NCBI GenBank assembly: GCA_901457705.2
Contig: LR590083.2
Span: 854,501 to 918,500 of the forward strand
Origin: Beijerinckiaceae bacterium RH AL1
GTDB lineage: Bacteria > Pseudomonadota > Alphaproteobacteria > Rhizobiales > Beijerinckiaceae
Direction: 5' to 3'
DNA length: 64,000 nt
Shown here: positions 52,167 through 64,000 of the stretch, piece by piece
Layout of the letters: each line of letters opens with the position of its first letter
Numbering within the stretch: position 1 is the stretch's first letter
The notes under the pieces: model-generated
Seen by the model: the letters and a program-made list of their open reading frames with translations, nothing else
Database searches by the model: none
Told to the model about the DNA's origin: nothing
Position numbers and translations under genes: made by a program

Positions 52167-53071
52167 TCAAGCGCGCCTCCCCACCCGCGCGATCTCCCAC
52201 TCCAGCGCGATGCCGCTCGTCTCGAGCACGCGTGCGCGAACGATCTCGCCGAGGTCTTCGAGGTCGGCGGCAGTCGCGGCGCCGCGGTTGATCAGGAAGT
52301 TGGTGTGCAGCTCGGAGACCTGCGCGTCGCCGTGGACCAGCCCGCGGCAGCCGGCGTCGTGGACGAGCTGCCAGGCCTTGTGGCCGGGCGGGTTCTTGAA
52401 GGTCGAGCCGCCGGTGCGGGTGTTGACGGGCTGTGTCGCGGCGCGCGCGGCGGTGATCTCGGCCATCTCCTTGCGGATCGTCTCGGGGTCGCCGGCGCGG
52501 CCGGCGAAGCGGGCCTGGATGAAGACCACGTCGTCCGGCACGCCGCAATGGCGGTAGGTGAAGCCCATGTCGTCGCGCGAATAGGTGCGGATCGAACCAT
52601 CGCGCGCGACGCCGCGCGCCTCGATCAGCACGTCGGCCGTTTCCGCGCCGTAGGCGCCGCCGTTCATGCGCAGCGCGCCGCCGATGGCGCCCGGGATGCC
52701 GCGCAGGAAGGCGAGGCCGGCGATCCCGGCCTGGGCCGCGGCCGAGGCAAGCTTGACGTCGGGCACGGCGGCGCCGGCCGCCACCGTCTCGCTGTCGACG
52801 GCGATCGTCGCGAAGGGCTTGCCGAGCTGGATGACGACGCCGTCGATGCCGCCGTCGCGGACGAGAAGGTTGGAGCCCAGACCGACGACAAGCACGGGAA
52901 TGCTCGCCTCGCAGCGCGACAGGAAATAGGCGAGGTCGTCCTCGTCGGCGGGCTGGAAGAACGCTTCCGCCGGACCGCCGGTCTTGAACCAGGTGAGCGG
53001 CGCCAGCGGCACGTGCGCGCGCAATTCGCCGCGCAGCTGCGGCATCGTGCCCTTAATGTCTTCGGCGAGGC

Positions 53072-53075
<4 letters not shown>
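52167..53075 (-). CDS. murB: UDP-N-acetylenolpyruvoylglucosamine reductase MurB
   Basis: A 302-aa FAD enzyme that reduces UDP-GlcNAc-enolpyruvate to UDP-MurNAc. It has [16 protein letters not shown], the FAD-binding [34 protein letters not shown] and [10 protein letters not shown] (proton-donor Ser) in AGCRGL context. GTG start 53075 overlaps the murC stop (GTGA). The frame upstream is a shadow of murC. The short form without the extra C-terminal domain is normal in this group. Confidence 0.95.
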
Positions 53076-54481
<1,406 letters not shown>

Positions 54482-54500
54482 GCGGTGATCTCCAGCTTCT

Positions 54501-54618
54501 CCGTCTCCCGCTTGCGGGAGACGGGGGTCCCGCCACTCCTACGATGCAGGCCCGAGCGGCGCGACCCCTCATCCGACCCGACTTCGTCGGGCCACCTTCT
54601 CCCGCAAGCGGGAGAAGG
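54501..54618. repeat. Interspersed palindromic element, copy 4 (murG-murC gap), left arm shortened
   Basis: The right arm is complete (CCCCTCATCCGACCCGACTTC to GCAAGCGGGAGAAGG). The left arm keeps only the terminal hairpin CGTCTCCCGCTTGCGGGAGA and then diverges. It occupies most of the gap between murG and murC. Confidence 0.85.
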
Positions 54619-54635
54619 GATGTGCGCGAGGCTCG

Positions 54636-55736
54636 TCACGCCTCCTCCGGAAGCATCAGCGTCTCGACGAGGTCGGCCAGGCGCTCGGCGGCGTCCGAAA
54701 TGCCGGCGGCGCGGGCGGCATTGGCGCGGGCCTCGAGGCCGGCGGGATCGGCCAGCGCCAGGCGGATCATGTCGGCGAGCCACTCGGTGGTGAAGTTCGC
54801 CTGCTTGACGACGAGCGCCGCGCCGGACTTTTCCAGGAGCGCCGCGTTGGCGGCCTGGTCCTGGTCGAGCGCGTGCGGGAACGGCACGAGGATCGACGGG
54901 CGGCCGATGACGGCAAGCTCGGAGACGGTCGAGGCGCCGGCGCGCGCGATGACGAGATGCGCCTGCGCGATGCGCATCGGCAGATCCGCGAAGAAGGCCT
55001 GCACCTCGGCCACGAGGCCCATGGCCTCATAGGCCGCCCGCACGCGCGCCTCGTCCTCGCCGCGCGCCTGCTGCACGATGACGAGGCGGGCGCGCTCCAT
55101 AGGATCGAGCAGGGCGACGGCGGCCGGCACGATGTCCGACATCACGCGCGCGCCCTGGGAGCCGCCGGTGACGAGGAGGCGGAGCTGCCCGCCGAACGCC
55201 GGGTAGGGCTCGCGCGCCGCGGCGAGCACGCTCGGGCGCACCGGGTTGCCGATCAGCTTGGCCTTGGCGGCGAGCCTGGGGTTCTCGATGCGCAGGTTGT
55301 CGAAGCCCTTGGCGAGCGCCTGGACGCGGCCGGCGAGGAACTTGTTGGCGCGGCCCATCACGGCGTTCTGCTCGTGCAGGATCGTCGGCACCTTGAGCTG
55401 CGTGCCGGCGAGCACCGGCGGCACCGTCGGGTAGCCGCCGAAGCCGACGATGCAGCGCGGCTTGACGCGGCGGATGATGCGCCGCGCCGCGTGCGTGCCG
55501 CGCAGCAGCGTGAGGATCGCCCTCGCGCGGCCGATCGGGCCGCCGCCGGTCGGCGTCGCCGCCGCGACATGGTGGATGATCCGGGCGGGGAACTCGGCGC
55601 CATAGCGGATGGCGCGGTCGTCGGTGACGAGCTCGACGGGGATCTGGCGCTTGGCGAGCACCTCGGAGAGGGCCTGAGCCGGGAAGAGATGGCCGCCGGT
55701 GCCACCGGCGGCGACGAGCACGGGGCGTTGCGTCAC
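54636..55736 (-). CDS. murG: Lipid II synthase MurG
   Basis: A 366-aa GT28 enzyme that transfers GlcNAc to lipid I at the inner membrane. It has the N-terminal G-loop VAAGGTGGHLFPAQAL, GFGGYPTVPPVLA, HEQNAVMGRANKFLA, LLVTGGSQGARVMSD and RAGASTVSELAVIGRPSILV. GTG 55736 overlaps the ftsW stop (GTGA). The longer open frame upstream is a shadow of ftsW. Confidence 0.96.
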   Translation of the reverse strand: MTQRPVLVAAGGTGGHLFPAQALSEVLAKRQIPVELVTDDRAIRYGAEFPARIIHHVAAATPTGGGPIGRARAILTLLRGTHAARRIIRRVKPRCIVGFGGYPTVPPVLAGTQLKVPTILHEQNAVMGRANKFLAGRVQALAKGFDNLRIENPRLAAKAKLIGNPVRPSVLAAAREPYPAFGGQLRLLVTGGSQGARVMSDIVPAAVALLDPMERARLVIVQQARGEDEARVRAAYEAMGLVAEVQAFFADLPMRIAQAHLVIARAGASTVSELAVIGRPSILVPFPHALDQDQAANAALLEKSGAALVVKQANFTTEWLADMIRLALADPAGLEARANAARAAGISDAAERLADLVETLMLPEEA

Positions 55737-56926
55737 AGCGCGTAGCCCGGCGCGGCGGCGTGCTGGGGCACCGCGTCCTTGGGCATCGCGTCTTTGGGCA
55801 CTTGGCGGTCGTAGAGGATCTCCGAGCGCGGGCGCTTGCGCGTCACGGCGACGAGGAAGCCCATGCCGAGCGCCACCGAGACGAGGGACGAGCCGCCGTA
55901 GGAGATGAACGGCAGCGTCATGCCCTTGGCCGGCATCAGGTGCAGGTTCACCGCCATGTTGATCGCCGCCTGGATGCCGAACAGCATGACGAGGCCGGCG
56001 CCGGCGAAGGCGCAGAACGGGTCCTCGCTCTTGCCGGCCTTGACGAGCCCGCGCACGACGATGAAGCCGTAGAGCGCGCAGAGCGCGATGCAGGCGACGA
56101 GGCCGAATTCCTCGCCGGTGACGGCGAAGATGAAGTCGGTGTGGGCGTCTGGCAGGATGCGCTTCACCGTGCCTTCGCCCGGCCCCTTGCCGAGCCAGCG
56201 GCCGGCCTTGATCGTCTCGAGCGCGGTGTCGACCTGGAACGTGTCGGTGACGCCGTTGCCGGACGACGGGTCCATGAACTTCAGGATGCGCGCTCGCACG
56301 TGCGGCACGAACTTGTAGGCGAGGAAGACGCCGGAGAGGCCGAAGCCGCCGAGCCCGAACACCCAGAACCAGTGCAGCCCGGCCATGAAGAACAGCGCCA
56401 TCCAGACGAGCGAGACCAGCATGGTCTGGCCGAAGTCGGGCTGGAGCATCAGCGGGATGATGGTCGCCGGCCAGAGCAGGATCGCGATCAGCGTGCCCGG
56501 CACGTCGCGCCGCTTGCCGCCCTCGGCGAAGGCCCAGGCGACCAGGATGACGAAGGCGGGCTTCAGGAACTCCGAGGGCTGGATGCCGAAGATCCAGCGG
56601 CGCGAGCCCTTCACCTCGTGGCCGAACAGCAGCGCCACGATGATGAGGCCCATCGACACGAGGAAGACGATGACCGCCATGCGCCGCACCTGGCGCGGCG
56701 TCAGGAAGGAGACGGCGATGAGCGTGGCGATGGCCGGGATGAGGGCGATCGCCTGGCGGTCGACGAAGTGGAAGGTCGGCAGGTTGATGCGCTCGGCGAC
56801 GGCGGGGGAGGCGGCCATGGTGAGGATCATGCCGGCGACGACGAGGATGGCGAGCGCGGCGAGGAGCCAGCGGTCGACGGTCCACCACCAGTTGGCCAGG
56901 GCCGTCCGTTGCGCGCGCGAAACCAT
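55733..56926 (-). CDS. ftsW: Division peptidoglycan polymerase FtsW
   Basis: A 397-aa SEDS protein with ten predicted helices, from ATG 56926 behind GGTGAGG. Conserved loops: GHEVKGSRRWIFGIQPSEFL, QPDFGQTMLV, HTDFIFAVTGEEFGLVAC and PFISYGGSSLVS. It polymerises septal glycan with FtsI. The C-terminal tail (Pro/Ala/Lys-rich) is cytoplasmic. The stop is coupled to murG. Confidence 0.96.
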   Translation of the reverse strand: MVSRAQRTALANWWWTVDRWLLAALAILVVAGMILTMAASPAVAERINLPTFHFVDRQAIALIPAIATLIAVSFLTPRQVRRMAVIVFLVSMGLIIVALLFGHEVKGSRRWIFGIQPSEFLKPAFVILVAWAFAEGGKRRDVPGTLIAILLWPATIIPLMLQPDFGQTMLVSLVWMALFFMAGLHWFWVFGLGGFGLSGVFLAYKFVPHVRARILKFMDPSSGNGVTDTFQVDTALETIKAGRWLGKGPGEGTVKRILPDAHTDFIFAVTGEEFGLVACIALCALYGFIVVRGLVKAGKSEDPFCAFAGAGLVMLFGIQAAINMAVNLHLMPAKGMTLPFISYGGSSLVSVALGMGFLVAVTRKRPRSEILYDRQVPKDAMPKDAVPQHAAAPGYAL

Positions 56927-57007
56927 GGGGCGTGACCTCACCGCCGGGGCAACCCGGCATTCCTCCTCGGGATCATCGCAAAGAACGATTAACCATGCCT
57001 TTCCGGC

Positions 57008-58402
57008 TCAGGCCTTTAGCAGGTCTTCGGCGAGTTGGCGAAACGCGTCGCCGCGCTTCTCGAAATCGGGGAACTGGTCGTACGACGCGCAGGCCGGCGA
57101 CAGCAGGACGACCTCGTCCGCACCCGAGCGCGCATGCGCTGCGCGGGCATCGGCGGCGGCGGCCTTCACGGCGACGTCGAGTGTGCCGCACATCTCGAAC
57201 GGCACGCCGGCCTCGTGCAGCGTGGTCGCGAACGGCGGCCCCGCCTCGCCGATGCAATAGGCCTTCGCGACGCGCGAGAAGAGCGGCCGCAGCGGCGCGA
57301 TGCCGCCCTCCTTGGCCCGGCCGCCGATGATCCAGTGCACGCGCGGGAAGGCGAGCAGCGCCTTCTCGGCGGCGTCCGCGTTGGTGGCCTTGGAATCGTT
57401 GATGAACAGCACGCCGTCGCGGCGCCCGACCTGCTCCATGCGGTGCGCGAGGCCGGGAAAGCTCGCCAGCGCGGCCTGAAGCTTGGCCAGGTCGTCCGCC
57501 TCGTCGCCGAGCGCCAGGACCGCGGCGGCGGCATTCTGCGCGTTGTGGGCGCCGCGCAGCGACGCGATGCCGTCGAGGTCGGCGATCGCCGTCGTCGCGC
57601 CGGCGCGGTGGCGCAGCAGGCGGGTGCCGTCGAGCGTGATGCCGTTTTCTACCGGGCGGCCGGCGACCGAGATCGTCGCGACGTCGTGCCCCTGGCTGGC
57701 GAGATGCATCGCGATGGCCTGGCAGTCGGGATCGTCGATCGAGACGATGGCGCGGTCGGCGCCGGCGACGAGCCGCGCCTTGATTGCCGCGTAGTTCGCC
57801 ATCGTGCCGTGCCGGTCGAGATGGTCGGGCGTGAGGTTCATCAGGATGCCGATCGACGGGTGGATCGTCGGCGACAGGTCGATCTGAAACGACGAGCACT
57901 CGACGACGTGCACGCGGTCCGGCGACGGCGGCGGCAGCTGCAGGATCGGCGTCCCGATGTTGCCGCCCATCGCCACCTCGTGGCCGAAGCAGCGGAAGAG
58001 ATGCGCGGCGAGCGCCGTCGTCGTCGACTTGCCGTTGGTGCCGGTGATCGCAACGAAGGGCGCGCCCGGCGCGATGGCCTCGCGCTCGCGGCCGAAGAGC
58101 TCGATGTCGCCGATGATCTCGACGCCGGCGGCCTGCGCCAGCGGCACGGTCCAGTGCGGCGTCGGGTGCGTCAGCGGCACGCCGGGGGCGAGCACCAGCG
58201 CGGCGAACCGCGACCAGTCGGCTTCATGCAGGTCGACGATGGCGATGCCGGCCGCCGCGGCCTTGTCGCGGGAGGCCTCCTTGTCGTCCCAGGCGGCGAC
58301 CTCTGCGCCGCCGGCGAGCAGGGCACGCGCCGCATCGAGCCCCGACGCGCCTAGGCCGAAGAGGGCGAGCGTCTTGCCCGCGAACGCCGTGAGGGGCGTC
58401 AT
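57008..58402 (-). CDS. murD: UDP-N-acetylmuramoylalanine-D-glutamate ligase MurD
   Basis: A 464-aa Mur ligase that adds D-Glu. It has [20 protein letters not shown] at the start, the P-loop [40 protein letters not shown] and [12 protein letters not shown]. It is preceded by a palindromic element that separates it from mraY. 81 bases divide it from ftsW, with no gene between. Confidence 0.96.
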   Translation of the reverse strand: MTPLTAFAGKTLALFGLGASGLDAARALLAGGAEVAAWDDKEASRDKAAAAGIAIVDLHEADWSRFAALVLAPGVPLTHPTPHWTVPLAQAAGVEIIGDIELFGREREAIAPGAPFVAITGTNGKSTTTALAAHLFRCFGHEVAMGGNIGTPILQLPPPSPDRVHVVECSSFQIDLSPTIHPSIGILMNLTPDHLDRHGTMANYAAIKARLVAGADRAIVSIDDPDCQAIAMHLASQGHDVATISVAGRPVENGITLDGTRLLRHRAGATTAIADLDGIASLRGAHNAQNAAAAVLALGDEADDLAKLQAALASFPGLAHRMEQVGRRDGVLFINDSKATNADAAEKALLAFPRVHWIIGGRAKEGGIAPLRPLFSRVAKAYCIGEAGPPFATTLHEAGVPFEMCGTLDVAVKAAAADARAAHARSGADEVVLLSPACASYDQFPDFEKRGDAFRQLAEDLLKA

Positions 58403-58413
58403 GCTCGGCTACC

Positions 58414-58560
58414 CCTTCTCCCGCTTGCGGGAGAAGGTGGCCCGACGCAGTCGGGTCGGATGAGGGCGGTCGGGCGAAGGCGGCAACGTCGAGCGCGCGC
58501 TGGCACCTCCCTCATCCGACCCCGCTTCGCGGGCCACCTTCTCCCGCAAGCGGGAGAAGG
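58414..58560. repeat. Interspersed palindromic element, copy 5 (mraY-murD gap)
   Basis: Complete two-arm copy: CCTTCTCCCGCTTGCGGGAG to GTCGGATGAGGG on the left, the inverted arm ending CTCCCGCAAGCGGGAGAAGG on the right. It fills the gap between mraY and murD and ends about 20 bases from the mraY stop. Confidence 0.9.
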
Positions 58561-58579
58561 AATAAGAGCTGCGGCAACT

Positions 58580-59662
58580 TCATCGCAGCTTCAACGTCGA
58601 GAGCCCGATCAGCGCGAGCGCGAAGGCGATGATCCAGAAGCGGATGACGATCTGCGGCTCCGACCAGCCGAGCTGCTCGAAATGGTGGTGGATCGGCGCC
58701 ATCTTGAAAACGCGCTTGCCGGTGAGCTTGAAGCTCGTCACCTGCACGATCACCGAGACGGCCTCGAGCACGAAGAGGCCGCCGACGATGACGAGCACGA
58801 TCTCGTGCTTCACCGCCACGGCGATCGTGCCGAGCAGGCCGCCGAGCGCCAGCGATCCGGTGTCGCCCATGAAGATCTGCGCCGGCGGCGCGTTGAACCA
58901 CAGGAAGCCCATGCCGGCGCCGATCATCGCGCCGCAGACGACGGCGAGCTCGCCGGCCTCGATGACGAAGTTGATGCCGAGATATTTCGCGAAGATCGCG
59001 TTGCCGACGAGGTAGGAGATGAAGCCGAACGCGCCCGCCGCGATGATCACCGGCACGATCGCCAGCCCGTCGAGGCCGTCGGTGAGATTGACCGCGTTGC
59101 CGGCGGCGACGATGACGAAGGCGCCGACGAACGGAAACAGCAGGCCGAGATCCGCGACGTAGCCGTTGATGCCGGGGATCGCCAGCGCGCCCGCGTGCAC
59201 GGTGCCGCTGAAGTACATGATGAGGCAGGCGACGAAGGCGACGGCGCCCTCGATCGCCAGGCGCGCCCGGCCCGAGAAGCCGGCATGCGTCTGGCGCGTC
59301 ACCTTCAGGTAGTCGTCGTAGAAGCCGACCATGCCGAAGCCGACGACGACGAGCAGCACCGTCCAGACGAAATAGTTGGACAGATGCGCCCAAAGGAGCG
59401 TCGCGACGATGAGCCCGGCGAGGATCATCAGGCCGCCCATCGTCGGCGTGCCCTTCTTGGTCAGGAGGTGCGAGGCCGGACCATCGGCGCGGATCGGCTG
59501 GCCCTTGCCCTGCTTGACGCGCAGCGCCGCGATGATGGCGGGCCCGAAGAAGAAGACGAAGAGAAGCGCCGTGCCGACCGCACCGCCGGTGCGGAAGGTG
59601 ATGTAGCGGAACACGTTGAGAGGCCCCGTATGGGGCGTCAGGTTCGCGAGGTAATAGAGCAT
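58580..59662 (-). CDS. mraY: Phospho-MurNAc-pentapeptide transferase MraY
   Basis: A 360-aa protein with ten predicted helices that makes lipid I. It has [20 protein letters not shown] (active-site Asp), [13 protein letters not shown] and [20 protein letters not shown] near the C-terminus. Length is normal. It starts 10 bases after the murF stop. Confidence 0.96.
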   Translation of the reverse strand: MLYYLANLTPHTGPLNVFRYITFRTGGAVGTALLFVFFFGPAIIAALRVKQGKGQPIRADGPASHLLTKKGTPTMGGLMILAGLIVATLLWAHLSNYFVWTVLLVVVGFGMVGFYDDYLKVTRQTHAGFSGRARLAIEGAVAFVACLIMYFSGTVHAGALAIPGINGYVADLGLLFPFVGAFVIVAAGNAVNLTDGLDGLAIVPVIIAAGAFGFISYLVGNAIFAKYLGINFVIEAGELAVVCGAMIGAGMGFLWFNAPPAQIFMGDTGSLALGGLLGTIAVAVKHEIVLVIVGGLFVLEAVSVIVQVTSFKLTGKRVFKMAPIHHHFEQLGWSEPQIVIRFWIIAFALALIGLSTLKLR

Positions 59663-59672
59663 CCGGCGGTCC

Positions 59673-61111
<1,439 letters not shown>

Positions 61112-61115
<4 letters not shown>

Positions 61116-62578
61116 CGGGCGTGCTTCTGCAAAGCGGCGTGCGCGGCGTCAAGGTCGGAGAAGGGGAGCACGGTTCCGCCGACGATCTGGCCCGTCTCGT
61201 GGCCCTTGCCGGCGATGACGAGCACGTCGCCGTCCATCAGCGAGGCGACGCCCTCCTCGATGGCCCTGGCACGGTCGGCGATCTCGAAGATTCGCGCCGC
61301 GCCGCCCGTCGCGCCGTCGAGGATGGCGCGGCGGATCGCGGCGGGCTCCTCGGAGCGCGGGTTGTCGTCGGTCACGATGACCACATCGGCGAGCCTCGCG
61401 GCGATCTCGCCCATGATCGGGCGCTTGCCCTGGTCGCGGTCGCCGCCGCAGCCGAAGACGACGGTGAGCTTGTCCTTCGTCAGCGGACGCAGCGTCGCCA
61501 GCACCTTGTCGAGCGCGTCGGGCTTGTGCGCGTAGTCGACGAAGACCGGGGCGGCGCCGCGGCGGCCGACGAGCTGCAGGCGGCCGGGCGCGCCCTCCAG
61601 CGTGGCGAGCGCGTTCAGCACGGCGTCCGTGTCGCCGCCGGTGGCGAGGCAGATCGCGGCGGCGACGAGGGCGTTCTGCACCTGGAACTCGCCGGCGAGC
61701 GGCAGGCGCGCCTCGCGGCGGCGACCGTCGACCTCGAGCGTCAGCACGGCTGCGAGATCGTCAGGGCGGACATCGACGAGGCGCAGGCGATGCCCGCGAC
61801 GGCCGACGTCGACGACGTCGAGCCCGTGCGCGCGGCAGACGGCGACGACCCGATCGGCCACGTCGCTGTCGGCATTCACGATCGCCGGCTTGCCGGCCGG
61901 CAGCAGCGTGTCGAACAGCCGCATCTTGGCGGCGAGATAGGCGGCGAGCGTGCCGTGATAGTCGAGGTGGTCGCGCGACAGGTTCGTGAAGGCCGCGGCG
62001 GCGAGGCGGACGCCGTCGAGGCGGCGCTGCTCGATGCCGTGCGAGGAGGCCTCCATCGCGAGGTGCGTGACGCCGTTGCCCGCGAGCTTGTCCAGGCTCT
62101 CGTGCAGGGCGATGGGGTCGGGCGTCGTCAGCGAGCCGTAGACGCTGCCGTTCGGCGCGACGACGCCGATGGTGCCGAGCGAGGCGGCGGGGTGGCCGAG
62201 CGACAGCCAGATCTGGCGGCAGAAGGCGGCGACCGAGGTCTTTCCGCTGGTGCCGGTGATCGCGACGATCGTCTCGGGCTGCCGCGGGTGCACGGTCGCG
62301 GCGGCGCGGGCCAGCGCATGCCTGGCGTCGTCGACGAGGATGCATGCGACGCCGGGCGGCAGCGGCGCCTTGGGCTGGTGGTCGGCGACGATCGCCACCG
62401 CGCCCCGCTCGACCGCCTCTGCGATGAAGCTGGCGCCGTCCGCCTTGGAGCCGGACAGCGCGAAGAACACGTCGCCCCGCGCGACCTTGCGGCTGTCGGC
62501 CGTCAGGCCGGCGACCTCGATGCAGCCCAGCCCGGACGGGCAGGCCGCCTCCGGCAGCAGGGTCGCAAGTCGCGTCAG
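61112..62578 (-). CDS. murE: UDP-MurNAc-dipeptide ligase MurE, apparent CTG start
   Basis: A 488-aa Mur ligase that adds the third residue (meso-diaminopimelate in this group). Landmarks are GLTADSRKVARGDVFFALSG, P-loop ITGTSGKTSVAAFCRQ, MEASSHGIEQ and DDNPRSEEPAAIR. The DNPR motif indicates diaminopimelate. No ATG, GTG or TTG gives the full N-terminal domain; the GTG at 62470 would delete it. A CTG at 62578 overlaps the ftsI TGA (CTGA) and is preceded by GGAGGGG at ideal spacing. It restores LTRLATLLPEAACP, which is the expected N-terminus. Confidence 0.9.
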
Positions 62579-64000
62579 TGGATCCCCTCCGACGTGTGCG
62601 CGGGCATGTTGGCGAACCCGTACCCCATTCGCGCCAGCAGAGGGAAGGGCAGCTGCGGCAGGTTCAGCATCGGCGGCAGGCCGAGCAGCGGGGCCACGCG
62701 CTCGATGATCTTGCCGGTGACGTCGCCGGAGTTCCAGGCGGCGGTGTGGTAGCCGTAGGTGCCGGGGATCGCCTGCGGCTCGTCCATCAGCGTCAGGAAC
62801 AGGTATTTCGGCTTGTCGGCCGGCAGCACGGCCATGAAGGTCGTGAACACCTTGTCGTGATCGTAGTGCCCGTGCACCAGCTTGTCGGCGGTGCCGGTCT
62901 TGCCGCCGATGAAGTAGCCCGGGATGTTGGCGTTGCGCGCCGAGCCGACCTCGGCGTTGAGGCGCATCACATAGCGGATCGCCTCCGACACCTCGGGGCG
63001 GATCACGCGCGGCGCGTCCTTCTGGGCGTCCTCGACCGAGCGCTTGAGGAAGGTCGGCTTGACGAGCAGGCCGCCGTTCGCCAGCGCACCGACCGCCATC
63101 AGCGACTGCAAGGGGGCGACGTTGATGCCCTGGCCGAAGGCGATGGTGATCGTGTTGAGCATGCCCCAGTGCCGGGGGATTAGCGGCTCGGCCGATTCCG
63201 GCAGCTCGGTGCGCAGGCGCGTGAGCTGGCCCATCTGGCGCAGAAACTGCTGGTGGCCCTCGATGCCGACCATCATCGCGATCTTCGCCGCGCCGATGTT
63301 CGACGAGTGATAGAAGACCTCCGGCACCGTCATGATCTTATGCTCGGCGTGGAAGTCGTGGATGGTGAAGCGCCCGTACTGCAGCGAGTTGCGGGCATCG
63401 ACCGTCGAGCGCAGCGTGATCTTGTTGGTCTCGAGGCCCATCGCGATCGTCAGCGCCTTGAAGGTCGAGCCCATCTCGTAGACGCCGACGGAGAGCCGGT
63501 TGATGCGGTTGGGGTCGAGCGCGTCGGCCGGCTGGTTCGGGTCGAAGTCCGGCAGCGAGGCCATCGCGATCACCTCGCCGGTGTTGACGTCGAGGATCGC
63601 CGCGGCGCCGTTCTTGGCCTTGAACTTGGCGATGCCCTTCTCGAGCTCGTCGCGCACGGCGTAGGTGGCGCGCAGGTCGAGCGAGGTCATGACAGGCTTC
63701 AGGTCGTCGGCGGCGACCTTGAAGCCCATGCTGGTGAGGTCCGACAGGCCCTGGGTGTCGATGTACTTCTCGAGGCCGGAGATGCCGACGCCGTCGAGGT
63801 TGGCGAAGCCGAGCACATGCGCGGCGATCGGCCCGTTAGGATAGACGCGCTTGTTCTCGGGCAGGAAGCCGACGCCGGGCAGGCCGAGGTGGAAGACCTC
63901 CTGCTGCTCCTTCGGCGTGACGGCGCGCTTCACCCAGACGAAGCCCTTGCGCGAGCCGAGCTTCTTGCGCAGCTCGGCGGCGTTGACGTCGGGCAGCGCC
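62575..64000 (-). CDS. ftsI: Septal transpeptidase FtsI (PBP3), N-terminus outside the window
   Basis: About 475 residues of a class B penicillin-binding protein; the membrane helix and start lie beyond 64000. The transpeptidase motifs are complete: STFK (EMGSTFKALTIA) as S-x-x-K with the nucleophile Ser, SSN (YHSSNIGAAKIA) as S-x-N, and KTG (GGKTGTADK). The pedestal domain part NKRVYPNGPIAAHVLGF is visible. FtsI crosslinks septal peptidoglycan together with FtsW. It overlaps murE by four bases. Confidence 0.95.
   Translation of the reverse strand, partial: ALPDVNAAELRKKLGSRKGFVWVKRAVTPKEQQEVFHLGLPGVGFLPENKRVYPNGPIAAHVLGFANLDGVGISGLEKYIDTQGLSDLTSMGFKVAADDLKPVMTSLDLRATYAVRDELEKGIAKFKAKNGAAAILDVNTGEVIAMASLPDFDPNQPADALDPNRINRLSVGVYEMGSTFKALTIAMGLETNKITLRSTVDARNSLQYGRFTIHDFHAEHKIMTVPEVFYHSSNIGAAKIAMMVGIEGHQQFLRQMGQLTRLRTELPESAEPLIPRHWGMLNTITIAFGQGINVAPLQSLMAVGALANGGLLVKPTFLKRSVEDAQKDAPRVIRPEVSEAIRYVMRLNAEVGSARNANIPGYFIGGKTGTADKLVHGHYDHDKVFTTFMAVLPADKPKYLFLTLMDEPQAIPGTYGYHTAAWNSGDVTGKIIERVAPLLGLPPMLNLPQLPFPLLARMGYGFANMPAHTSEGIH

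Noticed and set aside
58414-58560. Palindromic elements taken as simple terminators
   Set aside because: They have no T-tracts, lie inside essential operons and recur as a paired mosaic, so a repeat family is the better description.

Overview
The window is GC-rich, densely coding DNA from an alphaproteobacterium, most likely of the order Hyphomicrobiales (Rhizobiales). Two things point there: an aerobic-type bacteriochlorophyll gene cluster (bchFNB, bchLM, lhaA, puhABC, acsF, puhE, with ppsR and an aerR/ppaA-like gene), and a dcw cluster in the alphaproteobacterial order ftsI-murE-murF-mraY-murD-ftsW-murG-murC-murB-ddl-ftsQ-ftsA-ftsZ followed by bamD. AcsF (the oxygen-dependent cyclase) and PpsR suggest photosynthesis that tolerates or needs oxygen. 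The species cannot be fixed from this sequence alone.

Region 1 (1-15713) looks like a surface polysaccharide locus. It starts with the end of a type I secretion HlyD-type adaptor, then a glycosyltransferase. A tight operon follows: HpcH/HpaI-type aldolase, NAD-dependent epimerase, SDR, a dehydroquinate-synthase-like cyclase, an acetolactate-synthase-like ThDP enzyme and an RfbH-type Fe-S/PLP 3-dehydrase. Next come a DPM1-like GT2, a frameshifted asparagine synthase, two methyltransferases and a GT87/GtrA fusion. The operon has the parts to add carbon units to a nucleotide-linked deoxysugar and perhaps to close a carbocycle. It is the best candidate here for an undescribed pathway.

Region 2 (15765-21521) holds a tRNA-Arg(CCT), a large papain-fold protease with extreme acidic segments, a small protein that may share its N-terminal repeat, a TetR regulator divergent from an amidase, and a VOC-family protein.

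Region 3 (21590-36964) is the photosynthesis cluster. On the minus strand run aerR-like, ppsR, a PucC-family BCH transporter and an 83-aa membrane protein. On the plus strand run bchF-bchN-bchB-bchL-bchM-lhaA-puhA-puhB-puhC-orf-acsF-puhE, mostly with overlapping or abutting ends. A TGT-N12-ACA site lies in front of bchF. bchH is absent from its usual place between bchB and bchL, where an interspersed palindromic element sits instead.

Region 4 (36975-45703) is mixed metabolism and membrane functions: MoeB-like, PAP2 phosphatase, a membrane-anchored patatin, a tannase/feruloyl esterase, an APC permease and a catalase-fold protein.

Region 5 (45805-64000, minus strand) is the division and cell wall cluster, entered from within ftsI and ending with ftsZ, a strong terminator and bamD. 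lpxC is not between ftsZ and bamD. Five copies of one palindromic element of about 120-150 bp lie in the photosynthesis and dcw clusters, one of them forming the 3' end of puhE.
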